Assembly: GCA_947591785.1 (NCBI GenBank)
Contig: CANQDK010000004.1
Coordinates: forward strand, 76,137 to 115,408
Origin: an uncultured Clostridia bacterium
Lineage (GTDB): Bacteria > Bacillota > Clostridia > Christensenellales > UBA1242
Length of the DNA: 39,272 nt
Direction: 5' to 3'
Of this stretch, positions 1 to 11,200 are shown piece by piece. The position numbers and the translations under genes are program-made. How positions within the stretch are numbered: the first letter of the stretch is position 1; every line of letters begins with the position of its first letter. The notes under the pieces were generated by a model. It had not been told where the DNA came from and did no database searches. It was given only the letters and a program-made list of their open reading frames with translations.

Positions 1-165
1 TCCAATGACGAATTGATGGATATGCTTTCATCAGAAATTCAACACCAAAAAGAAAAGGGTGTTTTTGACTATGAAGCACTTTGTAATACTATTGAAAAAG
101 TGAAATTGTATCTTCCAAAGGATACTTATCAAAATATGCTAAGGATTATTGATAATTTAAGATGA
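1..165 (+). CDS. C-terminal end of an unrecognised protein (partial)
   Basis: Frame 1 is open from the first base to a TGA at 163-165 and encodes the last 54 residues of a protein that begins outside the window. The tail is charged and helical-looking, with no motif I recognise. Its stop overlaps the ATG of the following subtilase gene in an ATGA arrangement (162-165), so the two are probably co-transcribed and translationally coupled. Function cannot be assigned from this fragment. Confidence 0.75.
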   Translation, partial: SNDELMDMLSSEIQHQKEKGVFDYEALCNTIEKVKLYLPKDTYQNMLRIIDNLR

Positions 166-1307
166 ATATTAATAAAATTGACTGCAAACTGCTTAAACAA
201 ATAGCAATTTTAACAAAAGAACATTCTGTTTTCTGTTTTATTTATGCCCATAATTTTCAAAGAATGAAAGATTTTTTAAGTAATAAAAAAATACATATTC
301 AGGCCGAATATCCTTTTATCAACACATTTCTTTGCCAAATTAATGAAAAACAAATCAAATTTTTGTCAAATGTTGAATATGTCGATTATATATCATCTCT
401 TTCAACTGCGACTGCAATGATGTTTGTTTCAAAAAACATTTTGGAAAGGCACAAACTTAAATGCTATGGCGATGGAGTTGGGGTTGCGTTTATTGATACG
501 GGAATTGCTTCTCATTGTGATTTTATGATTGGAAAAAATCGGCTTGAAATATTCAAAGATTTTGTCCAAAATCATAGTTGTCCCTATGATGACAATGGCC
601 ACGGAACTTTTGTTTGTGGAGTTTGCTCTGGTAATGGAGCATTGTCAAAGTTTAGATATTCTGGTATTGCTCCAAAAACAAAAATATTTGCTTTGAAAGC
701 ATTAAATGAAAATGGAGAGGCGAGTGCAAACAAAATTATTGATGCAATGGAATGGATTTTTGATAATCATAAAAAATATGACATTAAAGTTGTTTGTATG
801 AGCTTTGGAAGTGAACCTTTAGGGCATAATGATCCAATTATGCTTGGTGCAGAAGCTTTATGGAAAGATGGAGTTGTTGTCGTTGCTGCTGCGGGAAACA
901 GTGGGCCAGAATTTCAAACAATAAAATCTCCTGGAATAAGTGGAAAAATTATTACTGTCGGCGGAATTGATGACAATCGTTATGATAGATTTTCCTATAA
1001 TAAAAAATATTTTGAAATTGCAGAATTTTCTTCTCGTGGTCCTGCTTTTAAAAATTTTAAACCTGATGTTGTTGCTCCAAGTATTGATATAATTTCGTGT
1101 GGTATAAAAACTCCTTATACCATTTTAAGTGGAACTTCAGTTGCAACTCCAATGATAGCTGGACTTTCTTGTTTACTTATTGAAAAATATAAAGAAGCAA
1201 ATCCAAATCAAATTAAAGGTATGTTGATTCGAGCATGTAAGCCACTTGGCTTTGATAAAAATTTGGAAGGATTTGGTCTGCCAAGTGATTGGAAATTTTT
1301 AAACTAA
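162..1307 (+). CDS. Subtilisin-like serine protease (peptidase family S8)
   Basis: This 381-residue protein has the full subtilase active site: Asp112 in VAFIDTG, His147 in DNGHGT, the oxyanion-hole Asn246 in AAAGNSGPE and nucleophile Ser326 in SGTSVATPM. About 85 residues before the catalytic domain resemble a short I9-type propeptide. No hydrophobic signal peptide is visible at the N-terminus, which begins MNINKIDCKL, so the enzyme may act in the cytoplasm or leave by a non-classical route. It overlaps the preceding partial gene by 4 bp (ATGA), so a shared function or substrate is possible. The catalytic domain ends close to the C-terminus and there are no extra domains. Family assignment is secure; the substrate is unknown. 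Confidence 0.95.
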   Translation: MNINKIDCKLLKQIAILTKEHSVFCFIYAHNFQRMKDFLSNKKIHIQAEYPFINTFLCQINEKQIKFLSNVEYVDYISSLSTATAMMFVSKNILERHKLKCYGDGVGVAFIDTGIASHCDFMIGKNRLEIFKDFVQNHSCPYDDNGHGTFVCGVCSGNGALSKFRYSGIAPKTKIFALKALNENGEASANKIIDAMEWIFDNHKKYDIKVVCMSFGSEPLGHNDPIMLGAEALWKDGVVVVAAAGNSGPEFQTIKSPGISGKIITVGGIDDNRYDRFSYNKKYFEIAEFSSRGPAFKNFKPDVVAPSIDIISCGIKTPYTILSGTSVATPMIAGLSCLLIEKYKEANPNQIKGMLIRACKPLGFDKNLEGFGLPSDWKFLN

Positions 1308-1594
1308 TTTTAATTAAATTAATATTATTTAAAATAAGTTTTTTTGATTTTTTTATTTTAAATTATTTTTTAGATTTTATTTTTATTTAAATTTAGACTT
1401 TATTAAATTTAGATTTAATTTTTTTGATATTATTTTTATTTAAAATTTTTTCATATTTATTTAAATTATCAATTTCAAATTTTTGATTTATAAAACATTG
1501 TTTTTTTATTTTGTTTAGTTTTAAATTTTTATTTATTTTAATTTCTATTTTTTATTTCTAATTATTTTTTTTATTTTCATATTTTAATTTATTT
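1308..1594. other. Extremely AT-rich convergent spacer
   Basis: These 287 bp separate the convergent subtilase and murG genes. They are almost entirely runs of T and A with recurring TTTATTTAAATTT-like stretches. I see no ORF, clear hairpin or promoter. Confidence 0.6.
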
Positions 1595-2629
1595 TTATGG
1601 GTTTATCTTCTCTTCAATTAATCTTGCAATTTTTGATGAAGCATCATTTTTTGCATTTATTTTTAGATTTTTTTTGATTTTTTCACTATTTTTTTGCAAA
1701 AGATTGAGTTTATTTATAAAATTTTCAAAATTATAATTTTCTTCTTCAAGTATTTCTGCATAGCCCAATTCTTTAAATAATTTTGCATTTTCGATTTGGT
1801 CACCTCTACTTGCTTTTTTTGAAAGTGGAATTAATAACATTGGTTTTTCAAGTGCAAGAAGTTCATTTATAACACCACTTCCGCTACGCGATAAAACAAT
1901 ATCTGCGGTTGCATAAAGGTCTTCAATTTTTTTGCTAAATGCGAAATTTTTATAATTTTTATGGTTTATTTCTTTAAAATTATTTTTTCCACAAATATGA
2001 ATTATATTGTATTTTTCCGTTAGCTGTTCAAGATTCTCAAAAATAACGTCGTTTAAGAATTTTGCACCAAGACTCCCTCCAAGAACAAGTAAAACTGGTA
2101 AATTTTTTTGAAAATTAAAATTTTGTTTCTGCCCTTTAAATATTTTTTCACGAATTGGTTGGCCAGTAAAAATACATTTTTTATTTTCTTTTTTTGTTCT
2201 TTCAAATGTTGTGCACATCACATCACAATAATGTAAAATTATTTTGTTTGCAAGCCCTAAAGAGAGGTCACTTTCGTGACTTATAATTGGCACTGATAAT
2301 TTTTTTCCAGCAAGAACAACGGGTAAAGAAACAAATCCACCTTTTGAAAAAATTATGCTTGGAGAAACACTTTTAAGTTCGTTTTTTGTGAATTTTATTG
2401 ATTTAAAAAGTTTGAATGGAATTAATAAATTCTTTGGAGTTAGTTTCCTTTCTAATTTGACAGTTGGAATTTCATGAAATTTTATTTGTGGATAATCTTT
2501 TAAAATTTCCTTTTCAATTCCGTTTCCGCCAAAATAGTGAATTTCATATCCTTGCAATTTCTCTGCAACAGCCATGGCGGGATAGACATGCCCAGCAGTT
2601 CCGCCACCACATAAAACAATTCTCTTCAT
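1595..2629 (-). CDS. murG: UDP-N-acetylglucosamine transferase MurG
   Basis: MurG transfers GlcNAc from UDP-GlcNAc to lipid I at the inner face of the membrane, giving lipid II for peptidoglycan. The 344-residue product starts with the diagnostic glycine-rich loop CGGGTAGHVYPA (about residues 7-18). It has the second-domain loop LVLGGSLGAKFLN and the UDP-GlcNAc-binding stretch SRSGSGVINELLALEKP near the C-terminus. Length is slightly under the usual 355-370. The gene stands alone on the minus strand rather than in a division and cell wall (dcw) cluster, diverging from parE. No strong Shine-Dalgarno precedes the ATG at 2629, only an A-rich leader. The lysine/asparagine-rich surface fits the AT-rich genome. 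Confidence 0.96.
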   Translation of the reverse strand: MKRIVLCGGGTAGHVYPAMAVAEKLQGYEIHYFGGNGIEKEILKDYPQIKFHEIPTVKLERKLTPKNLLIPFKLFKSIKFTKNELKSVSPSIIFSKGGFVSLPVVLAGKKLSVPIISHESDLSLGLANKIILHYCDVMCTTFERTKKENKKCIFTGQPIREKIFKGQKQNFNFQKNLPVLLVLGGSLGAKFLNDVIFENLEQLTEKYNIIHICGKNNFKEINHKNYKNFAFSKKIEDLYATADIVLSRSGSGVINELLALEKPMLLIPLSKKASRGDQIENAKLFKELGYAEILEEENYNFENFINKLNLLQKNSEKIKKNLKINAKNDASSKIARLIEEKINP

Positions 2630-2893
2630 ACTTTTATTTTATTTATATTTTGTGTTGTTTATACATTTATCAATTTTGTTTTATTTTTTACTTTATTTCT
2701 GTTTTTTTAAAGTTTTTCATCACAAAATATTATTTAATAAGGTTCAATAAAATATTTTTGTTAATAAAGCGTCGCAAAAATTTTTAAACATTTTTGATAA
2801 AAACTGTTTTAAAGTTATGATATTTTTAATTATTGAAACATTAAAAATCTATAGAATTTTACGCATTTTTGTTTTTTTATTTTTCCTAATTTG

Positions 2894-2902
2894 TGTTACA
2901 AT
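2894..2902 (+). promoter_or_regulatory. Extended -10 promoter of the topoisomerase operon
   Basis: TGTTACAAT is an extended -10 element (TGn followed by TACAAT at 2897-2902), 32 bp before the parE ATG. The -35 region is only T-rich, as is common with extended -10 promoters. A GAGGG ribosome site lies just before the start. The rest of the 305-bp murG-parE gap is AT-rich with no other gene visible. Confidence 0.55.
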
Positions 2903-2934
2903 AGACTTGGAAATTATTTATTTGCGAGGGATTT

Positions 2935-4911
2935 ATGGCTGAAAAAGAATACAAATCAAAAGACATTGTTGTTTTAGATGGTCTTGATGCTGTCAGACTT
3001 CGCCCAGGAATGTATATCGGCACGACAAGTGCAAGAGGCTTTCATCACATTTTGTGGGAAATTGTTGACAATGCTATTGACGAAATCTCAAATGGACATG
3101 GTGACACTATTAAAATTTTCTTGAATAATGATGGAAGTGCAACCGTTGAGGATAATGGTCGTGGCATTCCTGTGGATATGCATCCTACTTTGCATAAAAG
3201 TGGGGTTGAGGTTGTTTATACCACTTTGCACGCAGGTGGAAAATTTAATAATGAAAATTATAAGTTTTCTGGTGGTCTGCATGGTGTTGGTGCATCTGTC
3301 ACCAATGCACTTTCACGCTGGTGTAAGGTAACGGTTAATAGGGGCGGAAAGAGTTATTTTGTTGAATTTCATTCGTATGAAGATGAAAATGGAAAAATTC
3401 ATAGTGGAATTCCTGTTGCACCTTTGAAGGAAGTTGGCTTAAGCAAACAAACTGGAACAAGTGTGACTTTCCTTCCAGATGACAGGGTGTTTGGACAACA
3501 GAGTTTTAGTTTTGAAACGATTGCAAGGCGTGCAAGAGAACTTGCTTTTCTTAATAAAGGATTAAGGATAGAAATTGAAGATGAAAGAAGTGGAGAAAAA
3601 AATGTTTTTCACTATGAGGGCGGAACTATTGATTTTGTAAATTATCTTATTGAAGGCAAAAATGCTCTTTTTAAAACTCCAATTTTTTTCCACACAGTAA
3701 GTAAAATTATTGATTTGGAAGTGAGTTTTATTTCAACGGATAGTTACACTGAAAACACTTTTTCTTATGTCAACAATATTCCAACAACAGAGGGTGGAAT
3801 GCATGAAATTGGATTTAAAAGTGCGTTTACAAAGGCTTTTAATGACTATGCCCGTGCAAACAATCTTTTAAAAGAAAAAGAACAAAATCTTTTGGGAGAG
3901 GACTTTAGAGAAGGACTTGTGACAGTCATAAATTTAAAAATGAATAATGTGCAATTTGAAGGGCAGACAAAGACTAAACTTGGAAATCCTGAAGCTCGCA
4001 CTGAGGTTGAAGCTCTGACATTGCAAGAACTTTCAAAACTGCTTGCAGACAAGAAAAACGCAACTATGGCGGAAGTTATTGTCAACAAAGCAGTTCAAGC
4101 AATGAAAGTTAGGCTTGCTGCGAAAAAAGCAAAAGAATTGACACGTGCAAAGAATAATGCAGAAAATTTTAATTTGGTTGGAAAACTTGCTTCTTCAACC
4201 TCTCGTGACAGAGAAAAGAGCGAACTCTTCATTGTTGAAGGTGATTCGGCTGGAGGTTCTGCAAAACAAGGACGTGACAGAAAATATCAGGCCATTTTGC
4301 CTCTTAGAGGAAAGCCTCTTAATGCAGAGAAAAAACGTGTTGATCAGGTGCTTGCAAATGAAGAAATTCGCACAATTATTTCCGCATTGGATACAGGGTT
4401 TGGTGAAGATTTTGATTTGTCAACACTTAGATATAATAAAGTTATTATTCTTTCAGATGCCGATCAAGATGGTGCACATATACGTGCAATTCTTTTAACA
4501 TTCTTTTATCGTTACATGAAACCACTTATCACTGACGGACATGTTTTTATTGGCTTGCCACCGCTTTACAAGGTTTATAAGAAAGATTATGAAAAATATG
4601 TGTATAGTGATGCGGAACTTCCAACTGCTGTTGCAGCTGCTGGAAAAGGATATATGATTCAAAGGTATAAAGGACTTGGAGAGATGAATCCAGAACAACT
4701 TTGGGAAACAACAATGGATCCCCAAAACCGCACATTGATTCAGGTTACCATTGAAGATGCGGCACAAGCAGAAAAAATGATAACAACTCTTATGGGTGAC
4801 GATATTGAAGAACGAAAGGCTTACATTTCTGAGCATGCAAATTTTGATAGAGAAGACACTTTTATGAGAGACTATAAAAAATTTGGAAACGAAGGTAAGA
4901 ACGCAATTTAA
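2935..4911 (+). CDS. parE: Type IIA DNA topoisomerase subunit B (ParE, or GyrB)
   Basis: This ATPase/TOPRIM subunit works with the next gene product to pass DNA duplexes through double-strand breaks. The 658 residues show the GHKL ATPase site (E42, D45, N46 in WEIVDNAIDE; DNGRGIP at 73-79; GGLHGVGA at 113-120), the QTKTKLGN loop, and a TOPRIM domain with E435 in VEGDSAGGSAKQGRD and metal ligands D508, D510 and D512 in SDADQDGAH. It ends with the QRYKGLGEMNPEQLWETTM region. KLGN recalls GyrB, whereas HKSGVEVVYTTLHAGGKF and the tail look closer to clostridial ParE. The partner lacks a GyrA box, so I favour topoisomerase IV. A recF/dnaA context is absent, which also fits ParE. The family is certain; the ParE-versus-GyrB choice is about 60:40. 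Confidence 0.96.
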   Translation: MAEKEYKSKDIVVLDGLDAVRLRPGMYIGTTSARGFHHILWEIVDNAIDEISNGHGDTIKIFLNNDGSATVEDNGRGIPVDMHPTLHKSGVEVVYTTLHAGGKFNNENYKFSGGLHGVGASVTNALSRWCKVTVNRGGKSYFVEFHSYEDENGKIHSGIPVAPLKEVGLSKQTGTSVTFLPDDRVFGQQSFSFETIARRARELAFLNKGLRIEIEDERSGEKNVFHYEGGTIDFVNYLIEGKNALFKTPIFFHTVSKIIDLEVSFISTDSYTENTFSYVNNIPTTEGGMHEIGFKSAFTKAFNDYARANNLLKEKEQNLLGEDFREGLVTVINLKMNNVQFEGQTKTKLGNPEARTEVEALTLQELSKLLADKKNATMAEVIVNKAVQAMKVRLAAKKAKELTRAKNNAENFNLVGKLASSTSRDREKSELFIVEGDSAGGSAKQGRDRKYQAILPLRGKPLNAEKKRVDQVLANEEIRTIISALDTGFGEDFDLSTLRYNKVIILSDADQDGAHIRAILLTFFYRYMKPLITDGHVFIGLPPLYKVYKKDYEKYVYSDAELPTAVAAAGKGYMIQRYKGLGEMNPEQLWETTMDPQNRTLIQVTIEDAAQAEKMITTLMGDDIEERKAYISEHANFDREDTFMRDYKKFGNEGKNAI

Positions 4912-4971
4912 AAAATTTTGAATTTAAGATTTTGAATTTACACAAACACAAAAGAGTTGAACGAGGTTTTG

Positions 4972-7900
4972 ATGAAAATTGATGATGACGATTTTGAATA
5001 TGAATCAAACGAACCTATTCCTGGTCAAATGTGTTATGACGAACTTCTGACTCCAATTGAAGAATTGAACGAAGAGGAAAAGCCTGACACAACGGTCGCT
5101 GACGGACAACTTGATATGTGGAATCTGAAAAATGACGAAAAAAATGAATTAAAATTGCAAAATTCTTCAATAAATGAAGTTGATAAAAAAGAAGAAAATA
5201 TTAAAAAAAATAATGATGGAAATTCCAATTTTGAAAAAGAAAAAACAGATTTTGTGACAAAAAATGAAAATTTAGAAAAAATAAAAAATGAAGAAAATTC
5301 TTTAAAAAATGAAGAAAAATCAATAAAAAATTTAAATAAAAGTGAAAAAATTATAAAAAAACAGGAATTTTTTAGTGAAACTAACAATAATTTTGATGAC
5401 GAAAATTTAGAAGAAAAACAAGAAAAATTCAAATTAAATTATGATAAAATTGAAGAACGAGAAGAAAAAAATAAAAACATAATTCAAAATGATTTAAAAA
5501 ATTTAGAAACACAAAATGTCGAAGAGGAAATCTTTATGAAAGAAAAAGAAAATGAGTTTGAAAATATTAAAATGAATTTTGAAGACGACTTAAAAAATGA
5601 CTCATCACAAAGTGAAGGGGAAACGGAAAAGGAAGAGCATAATGGTGGAAATGGTGGTTCTTCTGTTGGTGGCTATTATGGTGGAAATGGAGTTCTGTTC
5701 AAGCCACTCGAAGAAGTTTTGCACGACAGTATGATTCCTTACACCGAACATGTTGTCCTTGATCGTGCTTTGCCTCGTGTTGAAGATGGACTTAAACCCG
5801 TTCAAAGAAGAATTTTATATTCTATGCTTGAACTTGGGCTTACACCCGACAAACCATACCGAAAATCTGCTCGTATTGTTGGTGATTGTATGGGTAAATA
5901 CCATCCTCATGGCGACAGTTCTGTGTATGACGCGATGGTGAGAATGTCTCAGGATTTTGTTCTTAGAGCACCTCTTATTGATGGACACGGAAATTTTGGC
6001 TCTGTTGATGGTGACAGTGCGGCCGCAATGAGATACACGGAAGCACGTATGACTCCTTTGGCTATGGAAATTTTGCGTGACATTGAAAAAGACACCGTTC
6101 GTTGGGGGCTAAACTTCGATGATACTTTGAAAGAACCAGATGTTCTTCCAGGAAGATTTCCAAATTTGCTCGTTAATGGTGCATCTGGAATTGCCGTTGG
6201 TGTTGCAACAAACATTCCGCCACATAATCTTGGAGAAGTTATTGACGGTGTTGTTGCTTATATTGACAATCCAAATATGAAACTTGAACAAATGATGAAA
6301 ATCATTAAGGGCCCAGATTTCCCAACAGGGGGAGAACTTGTTCTTGGAGATGGGCTTCGTCAGGCCTATGAAACAGGTAAGGGCAAGATTACGGTTCGTG
6401 CAAAGGTTGGAATTGAGCAAAATGGTGATAAACAAAATTTGGTTATCACAGAACTTCCATATCAAGTAAACAAAGCTCAACTGCTTCAAAAAATTGCTGA
6501 ATTGAAAGAAAAAAATAAAGAAAAATTGTCTTGCATAAGTGAAATTCGTGATGAGAGTGATAGAAGCGGAATGCGTGCGGTTATTCGACTTAAAAAAGAA
6601 GCAAATCCAAAGAAAATTTTGGGAATATTGTTCCAAACCACAAATTTGCAAGTTTCTTATGCCATAAATATGGTTGCAATTGCAGGTGGAAAACCAAAAC
6701 TTCTAAGTCTGATGGACATCATTTCGTATTATACCGCTTTTCAACGAGATGTTGTTGTTCGCAGGACTAAATTTGATCTCAATGTCGCAAAAGACAGAGC
6801 ACATATTGTTGAAGGACTTCTCATTGCAATTAAAAACATTGATGCAGTAATCAAAATCATAAAAACTTCCGCAAATGTTTCAGAGGCAAAACAACGTTTG
6901 AAAGACAAATTTGCACTGAGTGACAAACAGGCACAGGCAATTTTGGATATGCGTCTTGCAAGACTTGTTAATTTGGAAGTGACAAAACTGGAAGAAGAAC
7001 TTAAAGAACTGAAGGCCAGAATTAAGGAACTTCAAGCGATATTGGATAGTAAAAAACTTCAACTTGATGTTGTTAAGAAAGAAATTTTAGAGATTAAGAA
7101 AAAATATGGTTCTCCTCGTCGCTCTCACGAAATTAAATCTGAAGAAATTGTCTTAACAAAAATGGAAGAAATTGAGGATACGAAGGATTATCTTCTTGCA
7201 CTTTCAGCTGGGAAAACATTAAAGAAAGTCAATATGAAAAATTATTCCAAATCAAACAAAATTTTAGGAGATAATTCAACTTTATTTGACATACACACAC
7301 AAATTTTACCAGTTCGAGCAAGTGATACAGTGCTTATTTTTACGGATCGCGGAAATTGCATAAAAACTGTCGTTGAAAAATTGCCAGAGTGTAAGTGGAG
7401 AGAGAAGGGCATAACTCTTAAAAATATTGAAAAAACTATTGATATAATGGAAACCCCTGTCAGCATATTGAAAGTTGAAGGAGATGGGGAGATTGTGTTC
7501 TTTACGGCAAATGGAATTGTGAAACGTTCGACAGAAAAAGATATGCTTGTTGCAAAAACATTCTATCAAGCAATTAAGCTTTCAGAAGGTGACAGACTTA
7601 TTGGCGTTGAACATGAAATAAAGGGCAAAAGTTTTGTTATCCTATCCAAAAATGGATATTGTGTGAATTTTGAAAAAACTGAAGTTCCAATTCAGGGACG
7701 CGTTTCTGGTGGTGTGAAGGGGATAAATCTTGAAGACAAGGACAGTGTTGTCTTTGCTGGACAAAACACTAGCGATGAATTTTTCATCGTCACAAATAAT
7801 GGCTATGTGAAACGACTTCAAAGCCTGCAAATTCCAATTAGTGGAAGGTATAGAAAAGGTGTGAAATATATCAATTTTGAAGGCTCAGGAAAATCTGTTG

Positions 7901-8055
7901 TTTTTGTTGGAACAAGTGACAAATCAGTTGTTGATATGGGAGTGAAATTCTCACTTTTGGAAAGCAAAAAATACAAACTTTCAAATGACAGGTTAAGTGT
8001 TGGACAGGAAGAAGTTAAAAAGAAATTCTTAGGTGTTTATCAATTTATTGAATAG
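4972..8055 (+). CDS. parC: Type IIA DNA topoisomerase subunit A (ParC, or GyrA) with acidic N-terminal extension
   Basis: This is the DNA-cleaving subunit. I start it at the ATG at 4972 because GAGG (4963-4966) sits 5 nt upstream; a TTG at 4957 is in frame but less likely. The 1027-residue protein has the conserved core from about residue 250 ([42 protein letters not shown]) and catalytic Tyr355 in AMRYTEARM, followed by tower, coiled-coil and C-terminal beta-pinwheel blades. The first ~235 residues are a Lys/Glu/Asn-rich low-complexity segment, followed by a glycine-rich hinge ([16 protein letters not shown]). Family members normally start almost directly at the core. The pinwheel region where gyrases carry the QRRGGKG box shows no such motif, favouring decatenating topoisomerase IV over supercoiling gyrase. 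It lies 60 bp after parE and is probably in one operon with it. Confidence 0.95.
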   Translation: MKIDDDDFEYESNEPIPGQMCYDELLTPIEELNEEEKPDTTVADGQLDMWNLKNDEKNELKLQNSSINEVDKKEENIKKNNDGNSNFEKEKTDFVTKNENLEKIKNEENSLKNEEKSIKNLNKSEKIIKKQEFFSETNNNFDDENLEEKQEKFKLNYDKIEEREEKNKNIIQNDLKNLETQNVEEEIFMKEKENEFENIKMNFEDDLKNDSSQSEGETEKEEHNGGNGGSSVGGYYGGNGVLFKPLEEVLHDSMIPYTEHVVLDRALPRVEDGLKPVQRRILYSMLELGLTPDKPYRKSARIVGDCMGKYHPHGDSSVYDAMVRMSQDFVLRAPLIDGHGNFGSVDGDSAAAMRYTEARMTPLAMEILRDIEKDTVRWGLNFDDTLKEPDVLPGRFPNLLVNGASGIAVGVATNIPPHNLGEVIDGVVAYIDNPNMKLEQMMKIIKGPDFPTGGELVLGDGLRQAYETGKGKITVRAKVGIEQNGDKQNLVITELPYQVNKAQLLQKIAELKEKNKEKLSCISEIRDESDRSGMRAVIRLKKEANPKKILGILFQTTNLQVSYAINMVAIAGGKPKLLSLMDIISYYTAFQRDVVVRRTKFDLNVAKDRAHIVEGLLIAIKNIDAVIKIIKTSANVSEAKQRLKDKFALSDKQAQAILDMRLARLVNLEVTKLEEELKELKARIKELQAILDSKKLQLDVVKKEILEIKKKYGSPRRSHEIKSEEIVLTKMEEIEDTKDYLLALSAGKTLKKVNMKNYSKSNKILGDNSTLFDIHTQILPVRASDTVLIFTDRGNCIKTVVEKLPECKWREKGITLKNIEKTIDIMETPVSILKVEGDGEIVFFTANGIVKRSTEKDMLVAKTFYQAIKLSEGDRLIGVEHEIKGKSFVILSKNGYCVNFEKTEVPIQGRVSGGVKGINLEDKDSVVFAGQNTSDEFFIVTNNGYVKRLQSLQIPISGRYRKGVKYINFEGSGKSVVFVGTSDKSVVDMGVKFSLLESKKYKLSNDRLSVGQEEVKKKFLGVYQFIE

Positions 8056-8243
8056 GTTTCTATTTCTCCAATGGATTCCCAATTTTTTAAATGAGTTTCA
8101 AATTCAAAGATGATTGATTGAAAATTTCATTAAAATTTTTCATGAAAACGACATTTTTTTGAAATTTGATAAGAATTTTAATGTAAACATTAAAAATAAG
8201 ACAAAATTACCTTATACTTTTTCAGAATTTTGGTAATTTTGTT

Positions 8244-8271
8244 TTGTTTTTTGTCGTAAATTGTTTATAAT
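8244..8271 (+). promoter_or_regulatory. Promoter immediately upstream of the GLUG lipoprotein
   Basis: A perfect TATAAT (8266-8271) is preceded by a weak -35 TTGTTT (8244-8249) at 16 bp. Transcription would be expected to begin about 7 nt after the -10, almost exactly at the ATG (8278), and no Shine-Dalgarno is present. The 222-bp gap after parC holds nothing else I can name. Confidence 0.5.
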
Positions 8272-8277
8272 AATTGT

Positions 8278-11200
8278 ATGAAAAAGAATTTTGTCAAAAA
8301 AAGTCCTGCCAAAAATACTGTTCAGAAAGTTTTGACGGGACTTATCGCAATTTTTATGTCGCTCACACTTTTTAGTGGGTGCTTTGTTCTGTTTAAGAAG
8401 TTGGACAAACCTGTTCCAGAAATTCAAAATGGAGAATCAGACAAAAGGGATTGGGAAGACTTTTCTGTTGACCATTTGGATGGAGAAGGAACTGAAAATT
8501 CTCCTTGGGAAATTTCTAATGCTGAAGATTTGGCGTTTTTATCATCTTCAATGACGAAATTGAAGGATGTCAATGCAGACACAAACAAAATTGCTGTGAC
8601 AAAAGCTCTTTCTGGTGTTTCGATTGAAAAGATTGCTTCTGACACACAAATTATGGCTCTTGCAACAAGCGAAGAAGCTCAAGAAGAAAATTATTTCACT
8701 TTCACTTCTGATATAAATCTTTCAAATTATCGCTGGAATCCAATTCCTGCACTAAATGGAGTTTTAGATGGAAATGGTCACACTCTTGATATTGGTGAGC
8801 GTGTTTTTTCTGATGAAGACTTAAAAAATCCAGTGTATAAACTTGATGAAAATGGATATGGAATTGCTCCGTTTGTTGGGGAGAACACTTCTATTTCAAA
8901 TATTCATGTTTCAGGAACAATGACAACAAGTGTTGTAACGGGAAGCCAAAAGCAAGAGGATAGTGGTGCTGGATGGGGTCAAGCAGGATTTGTCTATGTG
9001 GCAGGATATTCTGTTGTTAATGAAAATAATAAGACTTTAAATAATGTTGTTGTTGATGTAAATATCAAACATACCAGCAATTTTGATGGCGATAATTCAG
9101 TGTTTGTGGGAGGAATTGTTGCCATAAATTGCGGCATGATAAAAAATTGTATGTTTCGTGGAGGGATAGAGGTTTGTGTTAGAGAATGGAACGAACGACG
9201 TTTTGTTTCAGGTGGAATTTGTGCTTCAAATTGTAATGGCGTTATCATGGATTGTTTAAATTATGGAAGTATCAATTTAAGGTCGCTTCCAGTAAACTGG
9301 GCTCTTAGTCGGGCAGAAGATGGAGTTGTAGGTGGAATTTGCGGAGAATCTTTGCCGAAGATGAACTACAACGATGACTTGAAAACGCTGGGACTTAATA
9401 AATATGCATTTCATGATGACAGTTGGTTTAATAATAATCTAGAGTCTTCTTATAGGTCTGCAAATGGTACAATTGTTCGATGTGTAAATTTTGGAACAGT
9501 GGGCTGTTGGCTTACTGATTATACAGTTGATAGTAATCAGACAATTTATGCTTGTGGTGGTATTGTTGGTAAACTTGGCGGATGGGATTTTGGTTGGGGA
9601 GTGAATCAGGCGACTTACTATTATTATGGAGCAGACTGGCAAAGAGTTGAACATTGTGTAAATTTCGGAACATTGAGACTTACAGGAACAGCAGAGAAAA
9701 GAGATCCACCCTCAATAAATTCAGGTGAATCTTATAGACGTCCTCGTCGTGTTAAAATTCAAAGCGGTGGTGTTGGTGGAATTATTGGATTGTTTATTTT
9801 TGGTAACAGAACTAATGGCACAACGATTTGTCAGAATGCTGGAATGTTGGAGTGTGTAAATTATGGAAATGTTTATCGTAATCCTCTCACGGAAATTGAC
9901 AATGCTGGTATTGCCTGTTTAGTTGGGAATGCTAAATATAATGGTGTTAATAGCGGATACGATAATATCAATCTTTCTTTTAGTGGTGCAAATTTTGGTT
10001 ATGAATATTGTGTTAGATATAGTGATGCGGATCCTTCAGGCAGTCATCCAGACTATATGCAGGAAGTAGCATGGGGGCACTCCTCTCAAACACTTTATAA
10101 TGGCAATGATTATGACAAAATGACGGATTATAGTAATAATTATAATTATTTAGTGACCTTTCGTTCTCAAGATTTGCCTAATGGAACAGATGCAATCGGA
10201 GAATCGCTTAAAGATAAGCCTTTTGCAACATCAGTAAATAACAGTTCTGTGACAGCAGCTTTGGGAGAAAAAATTACTATTAATAGCAAAAATACATATT
10301 TTATTCCAATTTCTGCATTGACAGGCGTTAAATTTAAAATCAGAGGACAAAACCCTTATTCAAGTAATTATATTGATATGGCTATGAATCTCAATGATTT
10401 TTCAACAAAAAATTTGGGATATTATGATTCAAACAAATTTTGTAATGAGGCTTTTATGTTCTCAGATTCTGTTTTATATTCTGTTTTGTATTGTTTAAGA
10501 GGGTATGATGTTGGCGTCACGGTTGATTGTAAAAATCACGTATGTTCGGAAAATAATGAGGACTATGTTAATTATAGATATGCTATATACGATATAAGAA
10601 ATGATGCACAAAACAAAAGAACAATTTATGATGAAAATAGAATTAAACTTGATATACCTTTTGCTACTCAACTCAAGATGAATGTTTTTGATTGGAAAGA
10701 TGGAAATGTCCCTAATTATACAGCAGGTAGTCCTTTGTATTTCAATGAAATCATATTTAAGTCCACATATATACAAAGGGCTGACACTTTGGATAGTGTT
10801 AAGATATATGAATATGGTAAATATTTTACACCATTAGAACCTGAGATTTCTTTTGCAAATTTGTCATATAGCAGAAGGACTAAAACAGGAATAACTGAAA
10901 CAGGTAATTTTAATTTGCTTGAGCATTATGATTCTTCAACCCATTATACACTTAATGAAGATGATAAAATTGAATTAAGAATTTCTCCAAAAGTTGGCTA
11001 TGCAATTGCAAGTGTTGGTTTCAATAATAATGGAAGTTCATTTAACAATTTAATTACTGTCTATAATGGAACATCTAAAACGAATAGAACTCCTTCTGCA
11101 AACTATACTAACGAAAGCGGACAATCAAATGCTTCAATCCAATTTAGTCTTGGACAAGGTGGAGGACAGAATGTTTGGTCTGATTATTACGATTATAATA

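Noticed and set aside
2464-2787. 107-codon plus-strand frame across the murG start
   Set aside because: Mostly opposite murG, then in T-rich spacer giving a Phe/Tyr/Ile-rich translation; no ribosome site or family.
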